The position numbers were made by a program, and so were the translations under genes. Below the pieces are notes generated by a model. That model was given only the letters and a program-made list of their open reading frames with translations. It did not search any database and had not been told where the DNA came from. Below are positions 17,183 through 24,971 of a stretch of 64,000 bases of DNA, one piece after another (position 1 is the stretch's first letter; the number at the start of each line of letters is the position of its first letter). Source of the DNA: an uncultured Maribacter sp. (GTDB taxonomy: Bacteria > Bacteroidota > Bacteroidia > Flavobacteriales > Flavobacteriaceae); contig NZ_CANMBB010000001.1 of the NCBI RefSeq assembly GCF_947495965.1, positions 585,728-649,727 on the forward strand, in the 5' to 3' direction.

Positions 17183-18181
17183 TTATAACGCTGTAGCTTC
17201 TTGAAGTAGCCTATTTACAATAAGTTCTGTAATTTCTGGGTAATCTACCTCTACAACAGAATCTGAATTTATCCACTTTTTTATTTTTTCTACATGTTTT
17301 ACTTTTAAAGTCTTTAGAACAGGAACGCCCATTTCTTTTAAGGCTGCAGAATTACACTGTTGCTCATATTGCCCTTTCATAGGGATAACCAGCAATTTCT
17401 TTTTAAGAAAAAGAGCTTCTGCAGGGGTCTCAAATCCACCACCACAAAGAACGCCTTTACTACTAGCCATACTTTGTATAAAAGCCTCATTAGTAATAGG
17501 AGATATAGCAATATTATTTGTAAAATAAGCCTGCTTACTATGCTTAGAAAAAACTTGCCATTGTACTTTCTTAATCTTAGAAAGTACTTTTATAATTTTA
17601 TCATCACTATAAGAGGGCAAGTATACTGTATAGTGATTCTCATTTGTACTTTTTAGCTCTCTTATATCTTTTCTAATAATTGGCGTATACATATTATCCC
17701 CATACTCTTTAAAATGCAAGCCGTATTGATGGGTTGTTGGAGCATAATTTTTTAAAATCATTTTACCTAATAAATCATTTTTTTTAGGCTTTGGAGCACT
17801 AGGAGAAAGAACTGCTGCCTGATGGCTAAAGCTAAAACATGGTTTGTTTTTAAGTTTACAAGCCCAAGCAGTTACTGGTTCAAAATCGTTTATAACAATA
17901 TCGTAATCTTCTATAGGAATACTCTTAATTTCTTTTTGCAGGCGCTTTGTGTTTGCTTTTAAATAAGTGCGCCACATGTTTACACCACCTTTTTTTCCAA
18001 ATATGAAACTTAATCCTTTTAATTGGTATTTTATATCATACGGAATTTCAATATCTGCTTGGGTACCGCTTACAAGAATATCTAAGTCCACTTTTTTTTG
18101 TAATACAGGAATAACATCTCTAGCTCTACTTAAATGTCCATTACCTGTACCTTGAATAGCATACAATACTTTCATTGACAA
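17183..18181 (-). CDS. glycosyltransferase of the MJ1255/VC2487 type
   Basis: A 332-residue GT-B-like protein. The N-terminus YAIQGTGNGHLSRARDVIPV is characteristic of the MJ1255/VC2487 family, related to MurG and UGT enzymes, and the nucleotide-sugar region is CGGGFETPAEALFLKKKLLV near residue 240. No signal peptide or membrane segment is present, so it acts at the inner face of the membrane. It lies between a GH1 gene and a Zn/Mn phosphoesterase gene on the same strand (16-base gap), a pair often found together in flavobacteria. A role in making a glycolipid is plausible but inferred. Confidence 0.8.
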   Translation of the reverse strand: MSMKVLYAIQGTGNGHLSRARDVIPVLQKKVDLDILVSGTQADIEIPYDIKYQLKGLSFIFGKKGGVNMWRTYLKANTKRLQKEIKSIPIEDYDIVINDFEPVTAWACKLKNKPCFSFSHQAAVLSPSAPKPKKNDLLGKMILKNYAPTTHQYGLHFKEYGDNMYTPIIRKDIRELKSTNENHYTVYLPSYSDDKIIKVLSKIKKVQWQVFSKHSKQAYFTNNIAISPITNEAFIQSMASSKGVLCGGGFETPAEALFLKKKLLVIPMKGQYEQQCNSAALKEMGVPVLKTLKVKHVEKIKKWINSDSVVEVDYPEITELIVNRLLQEATAL

Positions 18182-18197
18182 GTTATCTTTATAAAAC

Positions 18198-19052
18198 TTA
18201 ATTAGTTTTCTTAGGTGCCCTTAAGATTTGAAATTCTTTAACCAAGCTTTCAAACAATTCATTCTTCTCCAAAACCTCAGTTTCTTCCTCTTCATAATTG
18301 GTATCTAAAAGCTCTTCTTGATAATTGTAAAGCGACCATTTGGAGTTATTATATTCTAAAGCGGTAAGATTTTCTATCCAATCTCCAGAATTTAAATATA
18401 GCACACTGCCCTTGTCATTTTTAATTTCTCTCATTTCTGGCTGATGAATATGACCACAAACTACATAATCGTACTCATTTTCAATAGCTATATCAGCCGC
18501 AATTTGCTCAAAATTATTTATGAATTTTACTGCAGATTTTACACTATTTTTTATTTTTTTAGACATGGAAACAGGGCCTTTACCCATTTTTTTACTGATA
18601 AAATTTACTGCTCTATTTAAAATAATCAATAAATCATACCCTTGTGCGCCAAGTTTTGCTATCCATTTAGAGTGTTGCATGGTGACATCAAAAACATCGC
18701 CATGAAAAAACCACATTTTTTTAGCATCTACAGTAAGTAACACTTTATTTACTATTGTAAATGACCCCAATTTAAAGCCTACAAATTTTCTAAGCATTTC
18801 ATCATGGTTGCCTGTAATATAATGCACTTTTACCCCTTTAGATATCCATTCCATAATTAGTTTTACAACCTTCATATGCGCCTTTGGCCAATACCGTTTT
18901 TTAAATTGCCAGATGTCTATAATATCTCCATTTAAAATTACCTCTTTGGGTTTTATCGATTTTAAATATTTAAGAAGTTCCTTAGCATGACAACCATACG
19001 TACCTAAATGCACATCTGATATAACCACAATATCTACGGGCCTTTTTTTCAT
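18198..19052 (-). CDS. UDP-2,3-diacylglucosamine diphosphatase-like metallophosphoesterase
   Basis: A 284-residue calcineurin-like phosphoesterase. Metal ligands are visible in order: ISDVHLG, LNGDIIDIW, GNHDEM, FHGDVFD and CGHIHQP. The arrangement is that of LpxH/YbbF-type UDP-2,3-diacylglucosamine hydrolases, though it has a longer acidic C-terminus (about 40 residues). It may cleave a nucleotide-lipid or other phosphodiester at the inner membrane. It overlaps a doubtful upstream frame by four bases and precedes the glycosyltransferase gene by 16 bases, suggesting joint work in envelope lipid metabolism. Confidence 0.82.
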   Translation of the reverse strand: MKKRPVDIVVISDVHLGTYGCHAKELLKYLKSIKPKEVILNGDIIDIWQFKKRYWPKAHMKVVKLIMEWISKGVKVHYITGNHDEMLRKFVGFKLGSFTIVNKVLLTVDAKKMWFFHGDVFDVTMQHSKWIAKLGAQGYDLLIILNRAVNFISKKMGKGPVSMSKKIKNSVKSAVKFINNFEQIAADIAIENEYDYVVCGHIHQPEMREIKNDKGSVLYLNSGDWIENLTALEYNNSKWSLYNYQEELLDTNYEEEETEVLEKNELFESLVKEFQILRAPKKTN

Positions 19053-19273
19053 AAAATTGTTTTGGAAGAATTTTTACGCGATAATCCAGATTTAAATACT
19101 TCGAGGCAAGCCTCAAAGTTTTTATATTTTTTTTGGTAGAAATACCTCGTGGGCATGCCTTGTGGTAGTTTACTAACTCTCTTAAATTTTAACGGAGAAT
19201 AATAAGTACTTAATTGCGTAATTAAAACATTTACAATGCAAGTAGAGATAGCAATTAAAATTATTTTCATCAC
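19049..19273 (-). CDS. 74-codon frame largely made of the dispersed repeat; doubtful gene
   Basis: The N-terminal half is signal-like (MKIILIAISTCIVNVLI). From about residue 34 to the end, the coding DNA is copy B of the dispersed repeat, giving LPQGMPTRYFYQKKYKNFEA. Its TGA overlaps the phosphoesterase ATG. It may be a short exported protein whose end was replaced by repeat insertion, or no gene at all. I recognise no family. Confidence 0.3.
   Translation of the reverse strand: MMKIILIAISTCIVNVLITQLSTYYSPLKFKRVSKLPQGMPTRYFYQKKYKNFEACLEVFKSGLSRKNSSKTIL
19071..19173 (-). repeat. dispersed two-hairpin repeat, copy B
   Basis: Read leftward from 19173 it starts GTAAACTACC, then a degenerate palindrome ending CCCACGAGG, then the second hairpin GAGGC-TT-GCCTC, then ATTTAAATCT and GATTATCG. 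It aligns along its length with 15571-15670. Stem bases differ on both arms together (GACGC/GCGTC in copy A, GAGGC/GCCTC here), so pairing is kept while sequence changes. Confidence 0.7.
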
Positions 19274-19590
19274 ATAAAAATAGATATTGCAAAATTCTAT
19301 ATTTATTCTCTAGCTACGGTAAGGATAGGTTTATTATTAAGTTATTACATTGTTAATGTATGTGTCCAAATGTTATTTTAAAGACACAAAAAAGGTTTAA
19401 AAACAAAACTGCAGGGCTACACAACAACTATTGCTTATTACGCAACAATACTTTTTTAAAAATAAAGACTACCAGTATATTTACCCTGTAATAAAAACGA
19501 AATAATAATTTTTCATTTTCATATAGTGTTCTCGTAAAAGAGCTTTGTCTTCATGGATAGAGCTCTTTTTAGTTTTACAAATGTCTGTTC
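19274..19590. other. gene-free stretch downstream of the molybdoenzyme
   Basis: It holds an RNA-like unit (19474-19579), its diverged upstream part from GCAGGG at 19411, and two weak inverted repeats: TACATT-gtt-AATGTA near 19345 and TGTGTC/GACACA around 19370-19390. No gene is visible. Confidence 0.5.
19474..19579 (+). ncRNA. candidate small RNA, unit 1 of a duplicated pair
   Basis: This 106-base unit matches 22018-22123 at all but four positions. It opens with TATATTTA (19476-19483), close to the -7 consensus, and ends just after a terminator-like hairpin AAAAGAGCT/AGCTCTTTT (19535-19567) with T-run. The predicted RNA is about 85-90 bases with no reading frame. Upstream DNA is only loosely similar to that of unit 2, so the conserved block coincides with the predicted transcript. 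Orientation is deduced from the T-run. Confidence 0.55.
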
Positions 19591-21897
19591 TTAATTTATA
19601 ACAGCTTTACTAATTTTTACTTTTACAGATTTACTAATAGGAGTTCTACTCTTATCTGCATATTGGTTATAAGGCACCACAATATTAGTTTCTGGATAAT
19701 ACGCTGCTATATTTCCTCTTGGAATTTTATAGGAAATTACTTTAAAGTTATTTGCAGTACGCTCCTTACCGTCATAATAGCTACTAATATTTACCACTTG
19801 TAGTTGAGATAATCCATGCTCTTTCATATCTTCTGGATTCATAAAAACAACTCTTCTTGCATTGTAAACCCCTCTATACCTATCATCTAAGCCATATATT
19901 GTAGTATTAAATTGGTCATGTGAACGTATGGTCATTAATAAAAATTCATCTTTTTCTAAATTATGGTCTGGCAATTTATTAATAGAAATTTGCGCTTTAC
20001 CATTAGGCAACATACTAAAATCTAATTCTCTTGCATTATGGGGTAAGTAATACCCTTTCCCTTTAGACCTTTCTTTAGTATTCTTATACCCTTTAATTAC
20101 TTGATCTATCTTGGTTCTTATAAGCTCATAATCGCTTGCCATTTTACGCCAAGGCACAGAGTGCGAATCTGTAAAATGAGTTGCAGCAATTTCTGCAATA
20201 ATTTCTGGCTCACTTTTAATGGTCCCTGAAGTAGGTTTTAAAATTCCCATAGATTGGCGAACTCTTCCCATACTATTCTCTACTGTAACATAACGTTGCA
20301 CACCATCTTTTATATCTTTTTCTGAACGACCAAAAGTTGGTAACAAAAGAGCTGTTTTACCAGTAACTAAATGCGTTCTATTTAACTTAGTACTTACTTG
20401 TACTGTTAAACTACATTGTTCTATTGCCTCTGCTGTATATTCTGTGTCTGATGCTGCCATTAAAAAGTTGCCTCCTAAACACATAAAAAACTTTGCTTTA
20501 CCCTCATGCATAGCATGAATAGCCTCTACCGTATCTAGCCCTTCTTCTGTAGGCGCATTAAATCCTAAATGCTCTTTAATACGCTTGTTTAACTCTAAGT
20601 CTACAAAGTGCATAATACCCACACTACGGTCTCCCTGCACATTACTATGGCCACGAACAGGGCATGTTCCTGTATTTGGTTTTCCTATTGCTCCTTTTAA
20701 CAACAGAATATTTACAAATTCTTTAATATTCTCTACGCCATTTTTATGTTGTGTAAGCCCCATTGCCCAGCAAATAATAATTTTAGAGTTGCTTGCTAGT
20801 AATTTTACTGTTTCTTCAATTTTTTCTTTGCTTATACCACTTAAGGTAAGTAACTCTTCTTCATTATAATTTTTTACATCAGCCAATAACGCATCATACC
20901 CTTGAGTATATTTTTCTATAAAAGCATGATCAAAAACACCTTTATTCAACTCATCTAAAATGGCTAATCTTTTAATCAACAACTTAGCAATAGCAATATC
21001 TTGATTAATTCTTACTTGTAAATGTATGTCTGCAATATCTTCTCCAGGCCCAAGAATACCTTTTAAATTTTGTGGATTTTTAAAGTTTACTAATCCCGCT
21101 TCTTCTAAAGGGTTTATACTAATAACCTTACCTCCGTTTTGTTTACATTTTTCTAATGCAGAAAGCATACGAGGATGGTTAGTACCTGGATTTTGTCCTA
21201 CAACCATAACTACCTCAGCTTCATAAAAATCTTCTAAAGTAGCCGAACCTTTTCCCATACCAAGTGTTTCTCCTAAAGCCACACCGCTAGATTCATGACA
21301 CATATTAGAACAGTCTGGCATATTATTAGTTCCTAGAGCTCTTGCAAACATGCCGTATAAGAAGGCAGCCTCATTACTAGAACGCCCTGAGGTATAAAAA
21401 ACAGCTTCGTCTGGAGAGTTTAATTTTTTTAATTCTTCTGAGATTAAAGCATAAGATTCTTCCCAAGTTATTGGTTCGTAATGCACACTGTTTGGTCTAA
21501 GAACCATTGGCTCTGTAATTCTTCCAAATTTATTTAATTGATAATCCGTAAGTTCTGAAAGTTTTTCTACAGAGTTTTCTTTAAAAAAAGAAGCATCTAT
21601 TTGTGATGAGGTAGCTTCATCAGCCAAAGCTTTTACACCATTCTCACAATACTCTGCAAAGCTAGACTGTTTTTCTGGTACTGGCCATGCACAGCTAGGG
21701 CACTCAAAACCTTTATCCTGATTCATTTGCAATAAAGCACCCATAGATTTAACTACACCCATTTCTTTAAAGCCATGCTTAAGAGCTTCTTTTACCCCTA
21801 ACATTCCTGCTGCTTTTTTCATAGGCTCTCCCAATTTTATATCTAAAAAATCTTGAGAACCTCTTATAGAAACCTTTCTTTTAAAACTTGATGCCAT
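19591..21897 (-). CDS. FdhF/YdeP-family molybdopterin oxidoreductase
   Basis: A 768-residue cytoplasmic protein of the YdeP branch of formate-dehydrogenase-like enzymes. The N-terminal cysteines CPSC...YC (about residues 67-86) are too few for a classic CxxCxxxC 4Fe-4S site. The molybdenum ligand position reads SNMCHESSGVALGETLGMG, cysteine replacing selenocysteine. Cofactor blocks include VVGQNPGTNHPRM and GTCPVRGHSNVQGDRS, and a C-terminal molydopterin-binding barrel begins LLMTIRSHDQFNTTIYG. E. coli YdeP is linked to acid resistance; the natural substrate is unknown. No fdhD or electron-transfer subunit is adjacent. It is bracketed by two copies of a 106-base RNA-like unit. Confidence 0.88.
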   Translation of the reverse strand: MASSFKRKVSIRGSQDFLDIKLGEPMKKAAGMLGVKEALKHGFKEMGVVKSMGALLQMNQDKGFECPSCAWPVPEKQSSFAEYCENGVKALADEATSSQIDASFFKENSVEKLSELTDYQLNKFGRITEPMVLRPNSVHYEPITWEESYALISEELKKLNSPDEAVFYTSGRSSNEAAFLYGMFARALGTNNMPDCSNMCHESSGVALGETLGMGKGSATLEDFYEAEVVMVVGQNPGTNHPRMLSALEKCKQNGGKVISINPLEEAGLVNFKNPQNLKGILGPGEDIADIHLQVRINQDIAIAKLLIKRLAILDELNKGVFDHAFIEKYTQGYDALLADVKNYNEEELLTLSGISKEKIEETVKLLASNSKIIICWAMGLTQHKNGVENIKEFVNILLLKGAIGKPNTGTCPVRGHSNVQGDRSVGIMHFVDLELNKRIKEHLGFNAPTEEGLDTVEAIHAMHEGKAKFFMCLGGNFLMAASDTEYTAEAIEQCSLTVQVSTKLNRTHLVTGKTALLLPTFGRSEKDIKDGVQRYVTVENSMGRVRQSMGILKPTSGTIKSEPEIIAEIAATHFTDSHSVPWRKMASDYELIRTKIDQVIKGYKNTKERSKGKGYYLPHNARELDFSMLPNGKAQISINKLPDHNLEKDEFLLMTIRSHDQFNTTIYGLDDRYRGVYNARRVVFMNPEDMKEHGLSQLQVVNISSYYDGKERTANNFKVISYKIPRGNIAAYYPETNIVVPYNQYADKSRTPISKSVKVKISKAVIN

Positions 21898-22017
21898 AAA
21901 ACCGTATAATTTATCCGCTTAAAATTGCTGCTTTTATTCACAAAAATCAAAAATAGCAGGGTTTACAACAAATTACTAGTCATACACATCATTTCTTTTA
22001 AAAAACAACACCTCTCT

Positions 22018-22123
22018 AGTATATTTACAGTGTAATAAAAACGAAATAATAATTTTTCATTTTCATATAGTGTTCTCGTAAAAGAGCTTTGTCTTATTGG
22101 ATAGAGCTCTTTTTAGTTTTACA
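22018..22123 (+). ncRNA. candidate small RNA, unit 2 of a duplicated pair
   Basis: Nearly identical to 19474-19579 (two neighbouring substitutions near the 5' end, two in the terminator loop). It has TATATTTA at 22020-22027 and hairpin AAAAGAGCT/AGCTCTTTT with T-run ending near 22115. It lies 121 bases upstream of the molybdoenzyme ATG, transcribed away from it. The diverged upstream part starts at GCAGGG 21956, as in unit 1. Confidence 0.55.
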
Positions 22124-22234
22124 TATATCTTATACAAACAAGACCTATTTTTAAATTTACAAAGGCAACATTAAATTGAACTTAAAATAACTTTAAGTTA
22201 AATATAGATTAACCTTTTCTTTTGGAATATACTA

Positions 22235-22320
22235 TAGTTTTGAAATGTTCTATTAGGTTAATTATTATATAATTAACGCATTTTAAAACCGGTATTCGTA
22301 TCGGTTTTATTTTTTTTATA
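22235..22320 (+). ncRNA. candidate small RNA with UUCG-loop terminator
   Basis: TAGTTTTG at 22235-22242 fits TAnnTTTG. An AT hairpin follows (TTAATTAT-TAT-ATAATTAA, 22258-22276), then a strong terminator at 22285-22308: a ten-pair stem with one G-U pair and a UUCG tetraloop, then eight T. No gene lies upstream on this strand that it could serve, so an independent short transcript is likely. It resembles in layout the unit at 15726-15810 (TTTGnAnTGT start, AAACCG terminator). Comparison with the Rfam Flavo-1 model would be apt. Confidence 0.5.
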
Positions 22321-22338
22321 AAGAACAAATGATACTCC

Positions 22339-22370
22339 TTCTTTTAATCGTAATATTACGATTAAAAGAA
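22339..22370. repeat. 32-base perfect palindrome
   Basis: All 32 bases pair about the centre 22354/22355; the centre reads TCGTAATATTACGA. It sits between the rightward UUCG terminator and the leftward terminator of the TM2 gene, so it does not precede any gene. It may be an operator left from a lost gene, or a protein site or cruciform. Confidence 0.6.
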
Positions 22371-22377
22371 CTTAAAA

Positions 22378-22404
22378 AAAGTCGAACCTATAAAGTTCGA
22401 CTTT
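22378..22404 (-). terminator. terminator of the TM2 gene
   Basis: Stem AAAGTCGAAC / GTTCGACTTT with a seven-base loop. On the minus strand a run of seven T follows. It lies just after the TM2 stop codon. Confidence 0.85.
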
Positions 22405-22412
22405 ATAATGTA

Positions 22413-22910
22413 TTAGAACCAAGGTTTTTTACCAACTTGGTAAGTGTTGTAAAACTCCTCATCAGATTTGGTTAAGTAAATAATACCTTCTATTAAAGGA
22501 ATTATCCCTGCAAAACCAAATGTAATAAATGTAGCCACTAATTGTATAATACCCTCTTTAGGGTACCCTAATATAAATTTATGTATTCCGAGTGACCCAA
22601 TAAATATTGCCAACAAACCAGCTAGCACTTTTTTATTTTCCCCTCCTGCGCTACCAAAAGCTTCTTTTGCACTATCTGCAAATTCATTTGCTGTTTTCTT
22701 AGCTTCATCCGCAAAATCTCCTGCAGCTTCTTTTGCTTCTTCTGCAAACTCGCTTGCTTTTTCTTTTGCATCCTCTGCAAACTCTTTAGCAGATTCTTTT
22801 GCTTCTTCAAATTTTTCTGAAGCATTTTCCCCTATGTCTTTTGCTTTATCCTTTGCCGAATCTAAAGCATCTTCTGCTTTATCCCCTAAATTTTTGTTTT
22901 CTTCTGACAT
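22413..22910 (-). CDS. TM2-domain membrane protein with amphipathic 11-residue repeats
   Basis: A 165-residue protein. Residues about 8-90 are a charged helix of imperfect 11-residue repeats (units like EKFEEAKESAK, EFAEDAKEKAS), of the apolipoprotein or LEA kind. Residues 95-165 are a TM2 domain: VLAGLLAIFIGSLGIHKFIL, then GIIQLVATFITFGFAGIIPL, ending in the DEEFYNTYQV block. It lies in the inner membrane with the helix probably along a surface. Function unknown; LEA-like helices suggest envelope or desiccation-type stress. It has its own terminator. Confidence 0.85.
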   Translation of the reverse strand: MSEENKNLGDKAEDALDSAKDKAKDIGENASEKFEEAKESAKEFAEDAKEKASEFAEEAKEAAGDFADEAKKTANEFADSAKEAFGSAGGENKKVLAGLLAIFIGSLGIHKFILGYPKEGIIQLVATFITFGFAGIIPLIEGIIYLTKSDEEFYNTYQVGKKPWF

Positions 22911-23159
22911 TCTTATTTTAGTTTTTGGTGGTTAATACTTTTTTATAAAAGTACCAATAATTTTGAATATTGAGGAAGCTCTTTTTTTATAGTAAAATAT
23001 AACACTATTAAACTTTATACAAAATCCCTTTTTTTCGTAAAAAATAAACACTTAAAAAAGGATAATTTTAAATACTGATAGGTTTTTTATACCAATTAGA
23101 ATATTAATAACAACCTAAATACCAAAACATTACACTGCATTTTAAATCACCAAAAAATA

Positions 23160-23615
23160 TTACTTCTTTAAGTTTTTCTCATACAAGTATATCCAATTTT
23201 CTGGAGTCATTTTTCCTGCCAACTCCTCAATTAAACCATACGGTATATCGTCTACATACTTAAAACGAATACAACTTTTACCCATATCTAATTTTCTTTT
23301 ACAATGCTTTGGATACTCCTCTACAAACCAATTATAAAGATTAGAATCTGCATATATCCCATTATGATATAAAGCAATAAAGTTTTTTTGAGAGGCTAAA
23401 TTTATAAATGGCAAAGGTAATTTTGGATTACAATGATAGCCATCTGGATAGATCGTGTGTGGTACAACATAGCCTAACATTTTATAACTAATACATTCTA
23501 AAAACCCTTTTGGTAAAGTGCTTTTTAGAATGGTACGAATTTTAGAAATTGCTTCTTTTCTATCTTCTGGCAGTTGGTTTATATACGCTTCTGGTGTAGT
23601 GGCATTAGAGGTCAT
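23160..23615 (-). CDS. DUF1801 domain protein
   Basis: A 151-residue cytoplasmic protein. The YdhG-like DUF1801 fold is recognised from AYINQLPEDRKEAISKIRTI, then ECISYKMLGYVVPH and FINLASQKNFIALYHNGIY. Proteins of this family have no proven enzymatic role; one related family shows iron or frataxin-like folds. It is the last gene of a leftward run and follows another, diverged DUF1801 gene by 51 bases. Confidence 0.8.
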   Translation of the reverse strand: MTSNATTPEAYINQLPEDRKEAISKIRTILKSTLPKGFLECISYKMLGYVVPHTIYPDGYHCNPKLPLPFINLASQKNFIALYHNGIYADSNLYNWFVEEYPKHCKRKLDMGKSCIRFKYVDDIPYGLIEELAGKMTPENWIYLYEKNLKK

Positions 23616-23666
23616 TTAGAGTAAATTAAAAGTTACTCTTTAAAGTTACTAAATTTAGAATTTAGT

Positions 23667-24020
23667 TTATTTTTCTTTTTTACGAATATCTATTGCTGCT
23701 TGGAGTAAAAAAGAAAGCTTTTCTATTGCAATATCTTTGGTAGGATTTACTCTAAAAATTTTCATTTTTGCTCGTTTTCCTTTTTCCAAATCTGAATCTG
23801 TAATTTTATCCCCATCTACAAAAAGAATATACGGTTCTTTTGTCTTTTTATCTACCCAGAGATAAACAAACATTTTATTATTATAGCAAAAACACGGCAT
23901 TCCATATTTTGTAGTCTCCGTTATATTTTTGCTTTGCTTAAGAATAATATCTCTTAAAGCAAGTAGACAACTCTTATTGGGCTCTTGTTTACTAAAATAA
24001 AAATCTTCGCTTTTGTTCAT
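23667..24020 (-). CDS. second DUF1801-type protein
   Basis: A 117-residue protein with the shorter DUF1801 form: LLALRDIILKQSKNITETTK, YGMPCFCYNNKMFVYLWVDK, then PYILFVDGDKI. It differs markedly from its neighbour at 23160-23615, so the pair is not a recent duplication. It begins nine bases after the hydroxyacid dehydrogenase stop. Role unknown. Confidence 0.75.
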   Translation of the reverse strand: MNKSEDFYFSKQEPNKSCLLALRDIILKQSKNITETTKYGMPCFCYNNKMFVYLWVDKKTKEPYILFVDGDKITDSDLEKGKRAKMKIFRVNPTKDIAIEKLSFLLQAAIDIRKKEK

Positions 24021-24029
24021 GAGATTAAA

Positions 24030-24968
24030 TTAACAAAACTGTGTTTGCACCTTATCTACAACTGTTTGAGCTAATTTTATTTTGCTCTCTACGGTCCAGC
24101 CAGCTACATGAGGACTTAATAAGACTTTATTAGACTTTATTAGATATTGAAAAGCTTTGGGCATATTTGTTTCCGTGAACATATTTTCGAACGAACTCTT
24201 TTCGTATTCCAGAACATCTAAGCCTGCTCCTAATATTTTTTCAGATTCTATAGCTTGTACTAAATCTTCTGTTTTAATACACTTTCCACGTGCCGTATTT
24301 AGTATCCAAAATGGTTTATGAAATTGAGATATAAATTCTTCATTTATCATCCCAATAGTTAATTCAGTTTGCGGAACATGTAAACTAAGAACATCTGTTC
24401 TTTGGTGCAATTCTAATATTCCCACCTGCCTAGCGTCTTCATTTCCTACTCCACCTTGAATATCATAACATATTACTTCTACATCAAAACCTCTTAGTTT
24501 TTTAGCAAATGCTTTTCCCATATTACCATACCCGATAATCCCAACCGTTTTCCCATCTAACTCTATTCCTCTATTACCTTCACGATCCCATATTCCAGAA
24601 CGCACTTCTTTATCTGCACTATTAAGCTTATTAAATAAAGACAATAACATTCCTAAAGTGTGCTCCCCAACTGCATTTCTATTCCCTTCTGGTGCAGATG
24701 CTAAAAAAATTCCTTTTTGTTTTGCATAAACAGTGTCTATATTTTCTAAGCCAGCACCTAACCTTCCTATAAATTTTAGGTTAGTTGCTTTATCTAAAAA
24801 TGTTTTATCTATCGTGAATCGGCTTCTAATAATAAGCCCATCATACAAATGTAATTTTGCTTCTACTTGCTCTTTAGAAGAGGTATAATCCTCTTCATTC
24901 TGAAAGCCTAAAGCAGTAAATTGTTCTATTATTAATGGGTGATTTATATCTAAATGTAATACTCTCAT
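24030..24968 (-). CDS. D-2-hydroxyacid dehydrogenase family protein (SerA/PdxB-like)
   Basis: A 312-residue NAD-dependent dehydrogenase. The Rossmann motif GIIGYGNMGKAFAKKLRGF is at about residues 143-162. Catalytic residues appear in NTARG (Arg), E in the VLEYE block, and the histidine in LSPHVAGWT. The start LHLDINHPLIIEQF and lack of an ACT domain resemble the phosphoglycerate dehydrogenase-like proteins of flavobacteria. It may serve serine or pyridoxal phosphate synthesis, or reduce another 2-ketoacid. It is separated by four bases from the cupin gene upstream. Confidence 0.85.
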   Translation of the reverse strand: MRVLHLDINHPLIIEQFTALGFQNEEDYTSSKEQVEAKLHLYDGLIIRSRFTIDKTFLDKATNLKFIGRLGAGLENIDTVYAKQKGIFLASAPEGNRNAVGEHTLGMLLSLFNKLNSADKEVRSGIWDREGNRGIELDGKTVGIIGYGNMGKAFAKKLRGFDVEVICYDIQGGVGNEDARQVGILELHQRTDVLSLHVPQTELTIGMINEEFISQFHKPFWILNTARGKCIKTEDLVQAIESEKILGAGLDVLEYEKSSFENMFTETNMPKAFQYLIKSNKVLLSPHVAGWTVESKIKLAQTVVDKVQTQFC

Positions 24969-24971
24969 AAA

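Noticed and set aside
19476-22123. The two 106-base units as ends of a transposon carrying the molybdoenzyme
   Set aside because: They are direct, not inverted, carry no transposase or target duplication that I can see, and their upstream parts have diverged while the core has not.
22622-22825. 67-codon leftward Lys/Gln-rich frame inside the TM2 gene
   Set aside because: A shadow produced by the 11-residue repeats of the real gene in another frame.
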